A DNA stretch of 64,000 bases from Cenococcum geophilum 1.58 (lineage: Eukaryota; Ascomycota; Dothideomycetes; Gloniales; Gloniaceae), in NCBI GenBank assembly GCA_001692895.1, contig KV748189.1, positions 938,432 through 1,002,431 on the forward strand. The letters run 5' to 3'. The number at the start of each line of letters is the position of its first letter. Positions within the stretch are counted from its first letter, which is position 1. Positions 37,216-49,000 of this stretch are shown here, piece after piece. The notes beneath the pieces are model-generated. The model was not told the DNA's origin, did no database searches, and was given only the letters and a program-made list of their open reading frames with translations. Made by a program: the position numbers and the translations under genes.

Positions 37216-37806
37216 AGACGACGACCTTTTGAACAACCAGCCAGCGAATACCACGAACGATTTAATTAATTAATTGATCGAATTAAACCAGAGCTTTAAT
37301 ATTGGCCCATTACCAAATCAAACCAAGGCCTCCTAGGGAGGCACCTTAGACGACCACCGTTCGAATATACAGCTAGCGAATGGCCGTAGAGAACGATCTG
37401 AATTAATTAGAGCCTTTGATTGGGCCGACCCCTCCCCCGAATTAAATTAGATACTAACATAGGCAGGTAGGCAGGCAGGCAGATAGGTAGGTAGGCAGAT
37501 AGGTAAGTAGGTAGGTAGGAGAGGACCGTCGCCAGAACCATACAACCGTCGCTAGAGCTAGACGATAATCGTTTGAACAACCAGCTAGCGAACACTATAA
37601 TCAATTTAATCAATCGATCGAATCGAACTAGAGCCTTAATATTACCCTATTACCGAATTAAATCAAATTAGGGCCTCTTAGAGAGGCACCCCAGACAACT
37701 ATTGTTTAAACGTACAGCCAGCAAACGCCTATAGAGAACGATTTAAATTAATACAATTAATCACAATCGAATCAAGCAGAGCCTTCGATCGGGCCGACTT
37801 CTCCCC
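37193..37806. repeat. Two diverged copies of a roughly 255-bp module, about 358 bp apart
   Basis: 37,193-37,441 and 37,551-37,806 align along their length. Shared landmarks are TTTGAACAACCAG, AATCGATCGAAT-like sequence, GAGGCACC, and GGGCCGAC followed by CTCCCCCGAAT. Each copy is followed by a GGTAGGCA-type tract, so the unit plus its microsatellite appears to have been duplicated. Confidence 0.8.
37455..37515. repeat. GGTA/GGCA tetranucleotide tract
   Basis: A run of AGGTAGGCAGGCAGGCAGAT-type sequence. It is the counterpart of the larger tract at 37,820-38,040. Confidence 0.9.
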
Positions 37807-37814
37807 CGAATAAT

Positions 37815-38040
37815 AGATATAGACAGGTAGGCATAGACAAGTAGGCATGACAGGTAGGCATAGACAGGTAGGCACAGACAGGTAGGCATAGACAGGTAGG
37901 ACCGACAGGCAGACACAAACAGGTAGGCACAGACAGGTAGGCACGAACAGGTAGGACGGTTAGACAGGTAAGATAGGCAGGCAGGTAGGCAGGCAGGCAG
38001 GTAGGCAGGCAGGTAGGCAGGTAGGCAGGTAGGCAGGCAC
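37815..38040. repeat. AGACAGGTAGGCA minisatellite grading into GGCA/GGTA microsatellite
   Basis: Units of 13-14 bp (AGACAGGTAGGCAT and variants) recur to about 37,965. Pure GGCA/GGTA tetranucleotides follow to 38,040. Confidence 0.9.
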
Positions 38041-38354
38041 TAGGCCTAGTTAGGAAATTAGTACACGACTGGCGGATTATCGGGAATACCGCCAATCGAC
38101 GATTTGGAGCCTCTGCAAAGGCTTCCCCCTTAATCAATCGCTTAACGCCCGAGCGATCGTCCCCTTAGAACGACGTAGGGCTTCTATAACAGACACAGAC
38201 ACAGACACAGGTAGTAGGCAGGAAGGATTGATTTGGACTATTTAGATTCCTTATATATAGAATAATGCCTAAAATTAAACTGGTTTTTATACTTATTAGC
38301 TGGCTATAAATACTAGAGCGTTAATATACCTTATTTTTAAAATTTAAAATTTAA

Positions 38355-38605
38355 TTATTGTTCTGATTGTCCTAATTGTCCTAATGGTCCTAACAGTCCT
38401 GATAGTCCTAGAGGTCCTGGAGGTCCTAATGGTCCTGGAGGTCCTGGAGGTCCTAATGGTCCTGGAGGTCCTGGAGGTCCTAAAGGTCCTAGTGGTCCGG
38501 GCGGTCCAAGCGACCTCCTGACAGGAAGCCGAGTGTGAGTGTCTCCTGGAGCTCCTGACAGCCCTAACAGGAGCTGTCAGGAACCTGTCAGTACTATCAG
38601 GAGGC
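38355..38605. repeat. 9-bp GGTCCTGGA array and inverted CTGACAGG units
   Basis: About 15 units of GGTCCTxxx run from 38,367 to 38,508. The end zone at 38,515-38,605 has CTCCTGACAG and its reverse complement several times. This mirrors the left end of the 2.54-kb element. Confidence 0.88.
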
Positions 38606-41600
38606 ATAAACATTTTCCTAATGTAGTTTAATAATAAATCCGACGAAATTCGTCTTTCTAGTAAAGAACTTGTATTTTTTAATTACTACTAGCATCTATT
38701 CTTCCTATAGTCTCTTTAAGACCCATTTAACGTATTCTCTATATTCTTCCTTACTTATTAAGTAGATAATAATATTATTAAGATATACCATAATAAATTC
38801 ATCCAAGTGTTCTCTTAATATATTATTAATACGCTTCTAAAACGTTACTAGTGCGTTTATAAGCCTAAATTGTATAACTAGTAGTTTATATAGTCCTTCC
38901 TTTAACCTAAAGGCTGCCTTCTATTTGTCGCCTTCCTTAATCCTAATCTAATAGTACGCCTATCTTAGATCTATCTTCGTAAAAATTTGCGCATTACTAA
39001 TCCTATCTTAGGTTTTACTAATTAAGGGTAAAGGATACCTATCCTTTCTAGTAATGCTATTTAACTGTCTATAGTTAATGCATAGCCTAAGTTTTCCATT
39101 CTTCTTTAGTATAAATAGTACTAGATATCCTACTAATGACTATAATAGTCTAATATATCCTTTTTAAAGATTTTCCTAAACAAACTCCTTAAGTGCCTAT
39201 AACTCTTTTTCTATTAACTTATAGGTTAGGTAAAACCTTAGACTTATTCTTGGTTCTAACTCTATCTTATAATCCTATACTATATACTCTAACAGCTTTT
39301 CACTTTCTAGTAACTATAACTTTTTACTATATTTATGGTATCTCTTTAGTATATAACTTAATCCTTAATTAGTCTCCTTATATATCGCTTTAACTTAATA
39401 CTATACTAACTTAGTTTATTATTATATCTTGCGTTATTATATATCTTTAATATTGACCTAACCTATAACCTAATTAATCTTTAGATTATATTCCTATAAC
39501 TAAGGTATTCCTAATACTACCTTATTATTCCCTAATAGTAATATATTAAAAAACATCTTAACTTGTCTCCCTTTAATAGTTATCTAAATTAGTTCTATTT
39601 TAAGATTAATAATACCTCCTCTGTAGGCTATTAGATCTCCTAAAATCGTTACTAATAAATAAGGGTACTCTTTTTACCTGTGTGGTAGCCCTATCCTTTT
39701 AACTGCTACTAGTAAGATATAGTTCCTTATTACTTTACTATCTACCAATGCTTTAAACTGCTAATCTTGCTATTTAACTCTTAAATTTAGATATTGTCCT
39801 TAAATTCCTTTAAGGGTCTAAGGCTTTATTACTAGCTCCCTCTAATCCTATAGGCCTCTACTTTTCCCAACTATTAGCTGCTTAATCCTATTATACTTAG
39901 CTTATTCTTTAGCTAATACCTAGTTCGCTTTTTATCTTTAATATACTATAGATAGGTATTCTCTGGATATTCCCACCATTATTATCCATCTAAGCATTCT
40001 TCTATAAGGAATCTTCCTGGTTAAAGTATTAAACTTCCTTCTCTTAAACTTCTGCTAGATGCTATCTATATATATACTTAGCATTCCTATACTATTATTA
40101 TTCTATTATTTAGTATATCCTTATAGGGTATTTCTGGTTCTTTTCCTTTAGATTCTTGTGTATTTTATATATATCGTCTACGCATGCAATCTATAATAGC
40201 GTATAGTATACTAGGTGCTTTAGGTTAACTCTTAACTTATCTTTATCTTTAAGTTTAAACCTCTGTTGTACTAATCTAAACGTTATAACTTTATTTATAG
40301 GTACTAAGACGCGCCTCTTACTTCTCTAGTCCTCTAATTATTCCTCTAGATCCTTTAATATTATAATTAAAGCTCCCTTAATATAATTTATTGCTTTTTC
40401 CATAATTAGGTGGTCTTGGATAACTTTTTCGTCTAACTACATATAGAAATCTTCCCACTTATTATTGTGTCGTTGCTTATACCACTTTTAGTACAGCTGT
40501 TAGAGTGTATATAGTCTGTCTATAAGGAAGTATCTTCTTATTACTGCGTTATAACAGCCTTTTATATGTTGTTTTTTAAACCTAGTAAGAATCCCTAGGT
40601 CCTCTTCTTATTCCAGTTTAGTAAGTTACTTAGCTCTTAGTGTACCTATCTTAGGTCTATTAATAATTCTTCGTATAGGTACTCTATCCCTTATATATCC
40701 TAACGTGCTAAATCTCTTATCTAGTTTCTGTTCTTGCTATAAGGTAATTCTTACTCTAAATTCCTCTATAGTTTCTTTCTTTTTACGTCTTACGAGTAGA
40801 TCCTTAAAGTCTTCTTACTTCTTAATCTTAGTATTAAACTCTTAATCTTTAGTCTAAATATCTTATTTAACTGGTAAGTCCTTTAGGTTTATATATCTGT
40901 CTCCTAATCTAACTGCTATTTGTATTATAGATTCTCTAATCTATAGTAAAGCCGCTTACTTCTTACTTATGGGTATCCTTATTCACACTCCAAACTCTTA
41001 ACCCCTTAGATTCTTTAATCCTAAGCTTACCTCTTTCTTAAGCTGCGCTCCAGCCTTAGTCTAACTAGGCTTTACTAGTGTTTTTATCTCGTCTTAAGAG
41101 TCTTAAATCTCTTAAGAATCTTATGCCGTTAGGAACACTTGTCCCGAGCTTATTCGTATATTCTTAAACTAAGCTACTACTCTGCTCTATTAGTTATCGT
41201 TTATTATAGGTCCTTAAGCATACCTTATCTCTTCTTAAGAATCTTAGTCGTCTCTTATCTCGTCTTAAAAATCTTAAGCCTTTAGCCTTTTACCTTTATT
41301 AAGTGGTGAGCTAGCGCTAGCAGTCGTCTGCTTGCTTAATCGTCTCTAAATATTACTTCTTCCATCTCGTAAAGTAATGGATGTTATATCCAACGGTGTT
41401 ATAATACCCGTTACTAAACCTTGCTCTATAGCGGTCTTAGTCTCTACTTCTATTGCGTTATTAAGGTTTAGATACCCCTAGTTAGTTCCTTTACTATCCT
41501 TATCGCTATTAATTAATAAGTACTCCAACTCCATTGTTATTATTGCTAATTATTATCCGTACGTTACTATAATATCTTAATTTAGCTTATAGAGTTAATC

Positions 41601-42923
41601 TTATTCTTTATCTAACTCTTTAATTCCTTTAAGTCCTCTTAACTCTAGCTTTTATGGCTAATAGCTTACACTATACTTAGCGTCTTTATAAATTTAGTAT
41701 GCGTTATTATAATAAAACGCAAAACTTCTAATTAAACACTCTTTTATTCCTTATAGTACACTATTATCCCTCTATATATATATATATTACATACTATTAG
41801 TCTAGTTCCCTTTACTGCATAATAACTCTAACTACTTCTATAATCTCTAGTAAAATAACCCTATTTTCCACAATTTATATAAGCTCCGTCTTTAAACTAT
41901 TACTTTTGCTATAAAGTCCGCTTAAACGTCTTCCGCTATTAAGATCCTTGGTTTAGCCTATACTCCTTAGTTTTATAATTACTTAATCCTTAACTTCTAG
42001 GTTTCTATAGTTACTTTCCCTATCTTTTATAGGTTTCTCTAGTACTACTTAGGTTTATTAGCTCTACGCCATACTATAGTTTCTAATTTAGCTTTAGTTA
42101 TTATGTGCTCTGCGTCTTATATAACTATAGAACTCTATCCTAGCCTCTTTTAGCCTGTTCCCTTTAGAAGATCCTATTATTAATCTTAATCGCTTAATCT
42201 ATTAATTCCCTTAGGGTATTCGCATCTTCTATTAGAATAATTACGTCCTAGACTTTAGCCTTAAGTCCCTATTTATACTATGCCATAAGCGCCTTATTAT
42301 TTCATTCGACCTATATAGTAAGTGTTTAAAACTATATCGTGTACTTAATTACTAAAGTTCGCTATATTAGGTCCTAAAGCTTTCTCTTTACTATAGTTGT
42401 TGCTTCTAGGTCCCTAAATATCTATATTAATCGTTCCGCGAATTCTACCTAGCTAAAAAATACAAATTGTACCTCTTAATTGGTAGTAGTTATTCTATTA
42501 GTCTATATTTCTATTAAGTAGGGTTTAAACTATTTAAGTGCTTAACCTATTAGGAATAGTCCTACATAGGCTATCTAATCCATTATTATAGCTAACTTAG
42601 CCCCTTCTTATATAACTTTAAAATGCATTTACGTTAGGAATCCTTTAAGCTTAGATCTCTCTCCTAAGAATCGTTTAATTAAAGGTAGCTTAACCTTTAC
42701 TACTCCAATCCCATTAAGTCTTTCTTTAAGTATTTAGTTGTTCTTATTTAACCAATTAACAATTTCCTATAACTACCCAACCGTAACTATTTATGAGTTA
42801 GTATCTTGCATATTTATATCTCCACTTAACCTTAAAGTAGTTGCTGCCGTTAACGGCGTTGTGGTAGCTGCTTTTGGTAGCATGTTATTTAACTTATTAA
42901 AACCGTAACTGTAGTAGTAATTG

Positions 42924-43344
42924 TATAACGGAGCCTTATAGTAGGAACTATGGTAGACTTATTAATAGGCTAGGTATATAGGTATTGCAAGTAAGTTAAC
43001 AACGTAATAATAACTAGTGGAGTAGTTACCTAATAGATTAACTCTAATTATATTTTAAGAATTACTACAAGGAAGGAACTATCTAGGTAGGGATTAAGGG
43101 TCCTTAAATACACAACCGTACTCCTAAGAAAGTTGTTACTCTATCTACTCTGTCTACTCTGTTCGCTCTGTTACAGATCTCGTAGATCCCACAGATTATA
43201 CAGATTATATTACGTAACTCTGCTTACTATTCCTCGTCACATAGTTCCACGGGTTCTATCCTAAACCGTGCTTATATTAACCAACTAGCTTCCTCCAACT
43301 CTTCTCCAAGTAGTCGTAACATCGTACTTAAAGCGTTCGTAATA
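42924..43344 (-). repeat. 5' LTR of gypsy-2
   Basis: 421 bp, same length as the partner at 32,813. The left edge TATAACGGAGCC abuts the primer-binding-site side of the element, and the right edge is GCGTTCGTAATA. It is followed by the TCTTA duplication. Confidence 0.92.
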
Positions 43345-43349
43345 TCTTA

Positions 43350-46300
43350 TCTTATGGAATTATAGATCTACGGTAGCTGTCGCAGTTCCGTATATAATGG
43401 TTAATATCTATAACTATTCCGGGCTAGTAGTAGCAGTTATTAATAATCTTATGGGTCTTATTTTTTCTAGGGTAGGCCGTAGAGACCTAGGTATAAGCTT
43501 TAGCAATAAGCTAGGTCTATAAGTTCTATTCCTTAGCTACTACTAACCGTTCCTAGTACTTAAGTAGTCCGTTTTTAAAGGACTATAGGCTAGTAACGTT
43601 CTTTGCCTTTTTACAGTATTCCTATAGAGAGGGGGTTATTCGGTTAGCCTATAGTAGTTTATTAATAAGGTTAAGTTCGGAGGAGTTAATAGGATATATT
43701 TTAGCGCCTAAAAAGTCCATACTTAGTTCTGCCTATATCTAGGGGTTAAGGTATTTTAGTTATAGTAGCGTCTAGGTCTATAGTAAGATCTTCACAGCCG
43801 TCTAGTTATCTAGGTCTTGCTTACGCTTTATAAGAGCGTCCGCACGGTTTATAGCGCCTAGTCTATATATAATTAAGAAGTTAAACTAAGATAGGGTATC
43901 TGCCTAGTGTGCCTACCGGGCCGTAAGGGCTTTAGTTATTATAAAGTATTCTAGGGCCTTATAATCTAAAACTACCTTAATCAGCTTAGGGGTCCCCTTT
44001 AGCTATATACGCTAGTGCTAAAAGCTAGAAATAATAGCCAGCATTTCTTTATTATGGATGTGGTAATTTAGCTCAGCATCTATTATAGTCTTTAAATAGT
44101 ATATAATAGGGTGCTACTCTCCGTCCGGTTACTTCTAGGGAAAAAAACTAGCTATCGCGCCGTTTAAGGCATTAGTTTCTAGCATTAAGGGCCATTTTAG
44201 GTCAAAATAGGCAAGTAGAGGAGCCAATACTAGCCGTTTCTTAAGCTTATTAAAGGCCTGCCTATATATAGCGTTAAAGTAAAAGGGCTAGTCTTTTCTA
44301 GTAAGACGGTCAAGAGGCTAGGCAATCCTACTATAGTTCTTAATAAAGCATTAGTAGAAGTTATAAAACCCTAAAAAGAATTATACCCCCTTTACGGTCC
44401 ATAGGGGTGCCTACTAGTTAATTACGGCCGTTTTCTTTAGGTTGGTTTTAATTCTGTCCGTACTAATAATAAAACCTAGGTACTTTATACGCTTAACACT
44501 AAACTTTAACTTCTTAATATTAACCTAGAGGCTAGCCTTGCGGAGCCGTTATAGGACTTTATAGACGTGCTCCTTATATTCTAGCTCGTTCTTAGAGTAG
44601 ATTATAATATTATCTAAATAGGCCATACAGAAATCATTGAGGTAGTTAAAAAGTATATTATTTATGTACCGCTGGTATATAGCTAGTCCGTTAGTTAGTC
44701 TAAAAGGGAGCACTTTATATTTATATATTCCGTAATAGGTCTAAAATATAATAAGATCTTTAGACCTAGGGTCTATCCTAATTTAGTAAAAGGCCTAGCG
44801 GATATTAAGCTTTATAAAGACCTTAGCTCTACTTATTTAGGCCAGAGTCTTATTAAGTAGGGGTAGCGGATAGCGATCCTTACGGGTTATATTATTTAGC
44901 TTATAGTAGTTAATACAAAAGCGGAGTCCTCTATTTAGCTTTTTAATAAAGAGAATAGGCAAGGTAAAAGGGGCTTAGCTAGGCTTAATAAAGCCCTTAT
45001 TTAGGTTATTAATAAAATACTACTTTATAGCCTATAATTTAGTAATAGACTGCTTATAGAGGGGGCTAAAGCTAAGGGTGTTTTCTTTACCCTGCTTAAT
45101 CTTAATCTTATAGTTATACGGTTAGTAAGGTAGAAGTATATTAAACGCTGCTTTAGAGAATACGTCCTTGAATTTCTGGTGTTAATAGCGCAGCTTTTAT
45201 TCTACTAGTTCCTTATCTATAAGCTCACTTTCTTATCTACTAAACTTATTTCCCTTTTCCTTAATTATTTAATTAATTTTATATAAGCTTATTATAAAGG
45301 TAACGGTATTAGGCTAAACTAAGTTCTAGTAGAATCCTACGGCACTAATATAGCAGATATTAACTAGTGGGAGGTCCACTAGTTTCCTTACAGCTGTTTT
45401 CCGGACTGTATTTTACGGTCTAGGGTTTATAATCTTTCTTAGCTCCTATTCTATCTTCCACAGGTTATCCCTCTAATCTATTAGTTTAGTATAACGTCTA
45501 ACATCCCTTACTATTCTTCGTGGCTATATAGGGCCTAAGCTCTCTATAGGGGGCTTTTCTAGGTCACTACTAACTTCCTAGGTCTTTAATGTAGGTGGCA
45601 TAATATAGGTAGTCTAGGGGCGACGTAGTATACGGATCCGTTACAAATTAAGCTGTATATCTTTCTTAAAGGCCTAGTCCCTACACATAGCATCAGCTTA
45701 GTAAATAGTATTAATTTAGGGCCATATAAGGTTTTCTATTATAATACTAATTTCTTTTATAAAGGAAGGGGTTAGGGGTAGAGTTTTAGGCTAGGTAAGC
45801 CATCTACTCTATATATTAAGCTATAAGCCTAAATAGGCTAGCCATTTTCGCCTTAAAATTATATTGTGGCTACCTAGGTCCGTAATAAGGAAGGGGGCAT
45901 TATATTACCTTTATCTATTAACATGGAGGTAAATCCGTAAGATAGTTATAATAGGTAGTCCTATCCGCTTATTATACCCGTAAATAGGAATTAGTTTAGG
46001 CAGTTCTTTAATAAGTATATTTAAAAAGTTAGCTAGCTTTACGGCACACTAGGTGTCTATTAAGGTAAAAGCATTTACTTTAGAGTTAGCTAAAGCAGAG
46101 GTTAAAACTTAGTATTTATTACGGAATAAAGTATAAGGGATAGTGTAGCTTTTTTTACTAACTAGCCGACCTAGATTAACATCTAATATATTAATCCCTT
46201 TTAACCCTAAAGAGAAGTCTTCCTCTAGGGTTCCTCTTTTTCTAACTCCGCGCTATCCTTCTAGATTAATAGAACCTTATCCACTTTCGCATTTATTAGG

Positions 46301-47532
46301 CAATCCTTTATATAGTAACCTTTCTATCTATAAAAGAAGCAAGCTCCTTAATTACTAAGGGCCTATATACGGGGGTTACTATATATAGGCTGAGTATTCA
46401 CCGAACCCATAGTAGGGCTAACCGCACGGCTAGCTGCTAAATTAGTGGTAGGCTATACGGGTAGTGCTATAGGGGTTACTAATCGTGCTAGGGCATTACG
46501 GGCCGTTCTTATATTGCTTATAGTCTAATTTAAAGGGTTTTTAGCTTTATACCGTTTGGCGCATACCTTAATTTAGCGGAGGCCTTAGTTAATAGCCAAG
46601 TACTAGTCCGTAAGTTCCTTTAGCGTCTATATAGTAGTAAAAACTAGTAGTACGGCTTGCTATAGGTCTAGGGTAAGCTTGTTAAATAGGTCTAGTATTA
46701 AATCTTCCTAGGGAATTTAAGCCTGGCCGGCTAGGTGCAAAAAGCGGGTCTAAAAGGCTAAGAAGGTCTCTGTCGTTTTTATATTTAGGCTTTTATAATT
46801 AAGTCAGGCGTTTTATACTTTAAAGGGGTCCTTATAAATAGAAGACAGGTAAACAATTATCTCTTCTTTAGAGAGGAAGGGCTCTATTAAGTCCTATACG
46901 TACCGCGGACGTAGGTGCGTCTATACGTCCCCGCCAGTACGGCCGAAGACGTAGACCATTTTAGCCTAAGTAGTAGGGAAGTGGTCCGCATTAACTTTAA
47001 GCTTATCCTGTAATTAAAGCTTCCAATTATTAAATATAGGGTTGGTTCCGTCTATAAGCAACAGGGGGTCCGTAACCTTTACGGACCGCAACAATGCTAA
47101 TATTATACGTTAGGCTAGAGCCTTAAGGACTATAGCAAGTCTCTAGGTGTCTAATAATTTCTTACTAGGCGTAGGGGGTTTTTTAGCTTTAAGTAGCTCT
47201 TAAAGTTATTTAATTTTAGCATTAGCTGCTATAAGCTCTACTTAGGAGTTTAAGTTAGTTACTGTTTTACCATTAGAGGTATTTAAGGGTCCTACGGCTG
47301 CTTTACTAGCTACTATATTTCTTAGCATCGTAGTACAGTTATTAGGGTAACCTTTAGTAGGATTCTATAGGGGTTCTGGTCTGTGCGTATTCTATAGGTC
47401 TTATTATTCTTTTCTATTCTTCTAGTTCTAGTAATATTCTTTAGGTCTAATTCTGTGTTCTATTCTAGTTTATAGTCCGTAAATATATTTAAGTTCCTTC
47501 TTAGGAAGAAAGGGTAGTTAAGCTTTAGATAA
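43350..47532 (-). pseudogene. Gypsy-3 gag-pol, 5' two thirds
   Basis: On the minus strand this holds gag (about 46,250-47,400), a retropepsin-like region (about 45,550-46,200), RT and RNase H (about 43,500-45,300). The YLDD-type motif is read from the complement of about 44,610-44,640. Frames are closed by RIP. The integrase and C-terminal part continue at 31,560-32,807 on the other side of gypsy-2. Confidence 0.8.
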
Positions 47533-47733
47533 TATTAGCGACTTAATTAATTAAGGCACAAGTACGGCAAAAGGGACGCGTAAGCCTATATAATTGGTAG
47601 TCTATAAACAAGAATCTAAAGCTAGAGAAAGGAAAGGAGAAGAAGAGCAGCGCCGGTCAAAGTAGGGTTCTTTTATACGGTCCTCTAGTCACGTAACCGC
47701 GAAGTTCTACTAAGTTCTGCTAGTGCCGTAATA
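47533..47733 (-). repeat. 5' LTR of gypsy-3
   Basis: 201 bp, starting TATTAGCGACTT (TG RIPed to TA) and ending GTAATA. It is followed by TATAC and the resumed LINE C sequence. Confidence 0.93.
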
Positions 47734-47738
47734 TATAC

Positions 47739-49000
47739 CCACTATAGATAGCTAAGCCTAATATAGTAATATATAAGGACGAAGAGTATACTTAAGCTAT
47801 TATTAAAGACTATAAGCTAGGGTAGGTCGACATATACGTTAATACATTAGTGCGCAATAGTAGGGCAGGAATTAGTATATATACTATACTATCTAAAGCA
47901 ACGCTTTTAAAAACGGTAGTAGGCTTTAAGTAGGCTAACGCCCACTTAATAGAGCTTCTAGCAATTAGTAAGGCAGCTAACTAGCTATAAAACCCTATAT
48001 ATATAGCTGTTAACTAAGTAGGTTTTCTAATACCTACTTTTAGTATAAGAATTTTCTCTAACTTATAATTAGTGTTGCTATTAATATAGAGCTAGAGGGC
48101 TAAAGCCTGCTAGGAAACAGTTATAGAGATTTTAAAGAAGCTTTAGCTAAATAATGTTACGCTATACTAGATTTTAGGCTATTTAGAATTTATAGGAAAT
48201 AAGAAGGCTAATAAGCTTACTAAAGTAGTAATAAGACTAGAGAGCGAGGAGCTACTATAAAGAGACGGCCTCCTATAGTACCTTATAACGCAAGCCTTAA
48301 AAAAAGCTAAGATAATAATAAAACCACTTTTATTAGGAAGATCTAATATAGGTAAGTTTATAAGGAAGATTAATATAACACTCTACCTTAAAAAGGCTAT
48401 AGGATTATACTAGCAGCTAATTAGCTCTAAAGCTACTATCTTTATATAGCTATAGTGTAAGGGTACTTTTAGTCCCTTACTCGGCTACATCCTGGGAGCT
48501 CTTAGGGGCTGCCAAGGCTAGCCTTCGGCTAGGCCTTGGCCACCCCTTATAAGCTCCTCGGGCTTGCAGCCTCCTTCCTCCCCCATCGGTTCGTCTCTCT
48601 CCGTACGAGGCTATTGCCTACTCTTTACCATATCGTCCTCTTCCATCGACTCTCCTTGTGACTCATGCTCGGCTTGCCTGCTCCCTACCGTACACCCTAG
48701 CAATACTGCCTTACATATAGACCGGCAAGTTATTTCTAAAGAAATATCTCTATAAAATTAATATATTAAAGACGGCGTTATATAACTATAGGCTTATAGA
48801 ATTAATATAGTACTTCCTCTTTTTTTATAGGAGGTAGATATAGTAAAGGTTTAAACTAAGAGAGTAGTATAAAGATTAATTTAGGAATCTATTATATATA
48901 TCAGGAGGCTACTTATATAAACAAGAAGGAGGTAGGAATATTAACGGCCTAATTAAGCGCTAGAAGCTAGATATTAGTATAGTTAAAGCTATAATTAAAT
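47739..49000 (+). pseudogene. LINE C RNase H and C-terminal region
   Basis: This resumes exactly where the LINE broke at 31,341. It matches about 7,380-8,420 of LINE B on the opposite strand. The RNase H stretch reads DMYVNTLVRNSRAGIS near 47,825-47,875, with a later NPIYIAVN segment near 47,992. It is interrupted by a 260-bp insert at 48,456-48,715. Confidence 0.78.
48456..48715. mobile_element. 260-bp TG..CA insertion with 5-bp target duplication, probable solo LTR
   Basis: The insert starts TGTAAGGG and ends CCTTACA, with 7-bp inverted ends. It is flanked by TATAG at 48,451-48,455 and 48,716-48,720. LINE B lacks it at the matching position (near 7,700). TG..CA ends and a 5-bp duplication are typical of an LTR left after recombination. 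It is GC-rich and not RIPed, unlike its host. A short open frame at 48,564-48,755 crosses the edge and is not a gene. Confidence 0.75.

Larger units (their letters stand above)
36088..38623. mobile_element. TA-flanked, minisatellite-filled element (2.54 kb), not RIPed
   Basis: Gypsy-1 shows the uninterrupted site AGCCTAGTTTAA. In gypsy-2 the same site holds this insert, with TA at 36,086-36,087 and again at 38,624-38,625. The ends are CATCAG and, reversed, CATTAG. Both subterminal regions share GCCTCCTGAYAG in inverted orientation within about 50 bp of the ends. The inside is a chain of different tandem arrays: 11-bp CTCCTGACAGG types, a 12-bp array, a 20-bp array, GGTA/GGCA tracts, and 9-bp GGTCCTGGA types. 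No credible gene was found; open frames there are translations of the arrays. A non-autonomous cut-and-paste transposon rich in transposase-binding-like repeats is the best guess. The superfamily is not known. Confidence 0.75.
32813..43344 (-). mobile_element. Gypsy-2: second chromovirus copy, nested in gypsy-3
   Basis: Two 421-bp LTRs (32,813-33,233 and 42,924-43,344) are flanked by the 5-bp duplication TCTTA (32,808-32,812 and 43,345-43,349). Without its own 2.5-kb insert the element is about 7,994 bp, against 8,030 for gypsy-1. The internal region matches gypsy-1 on the opposite strand, mostly with transition differences: chromodomain and integrase about 34,000-35,400, RT about 36,010-36,080 plus 38,630-39,250, protease near 39,400-39,760, gag 41,880-42,880. 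It is heavily RIPed and dead. Confidence 0.93.
31342..47733 (-). mobile_element. Gypsy-3: Ty3/gypsy element of a second family, split by gypsy-2
   Basis: Two 201-bp LTRs (31,342-31,542 and 47,533-47,733) are flanked by the 5-bp duplication TATAC (31,337-31,341 and 47,734-47,738). Without gypsy-2 the element is about 5.85 kb. On the minus strand, gag lies near 46,300-47,400 and RT near 44,300-45,100; the YLDD region is around 44,610-44,640. The integrase core is near 32,150-32,760, where VNRFSKRPFLIPYY can be read. The poly-C run at 31,546-31,560 is the minus-strand poly-G polypurine tract just inside the 3' LTR. RIP stops are abundant. Its LTRs are unrelated to those of gypsy-1 and gypsy-2. 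Confidence 0.9.

Noticed and set aside
37407-38137. Cys/Leu/Pro-rich minus-strand frames
   Set aside because: These are products of the GGTA/GGCA and AGACAGGTAGGCA tracts; the composition explains them fully.
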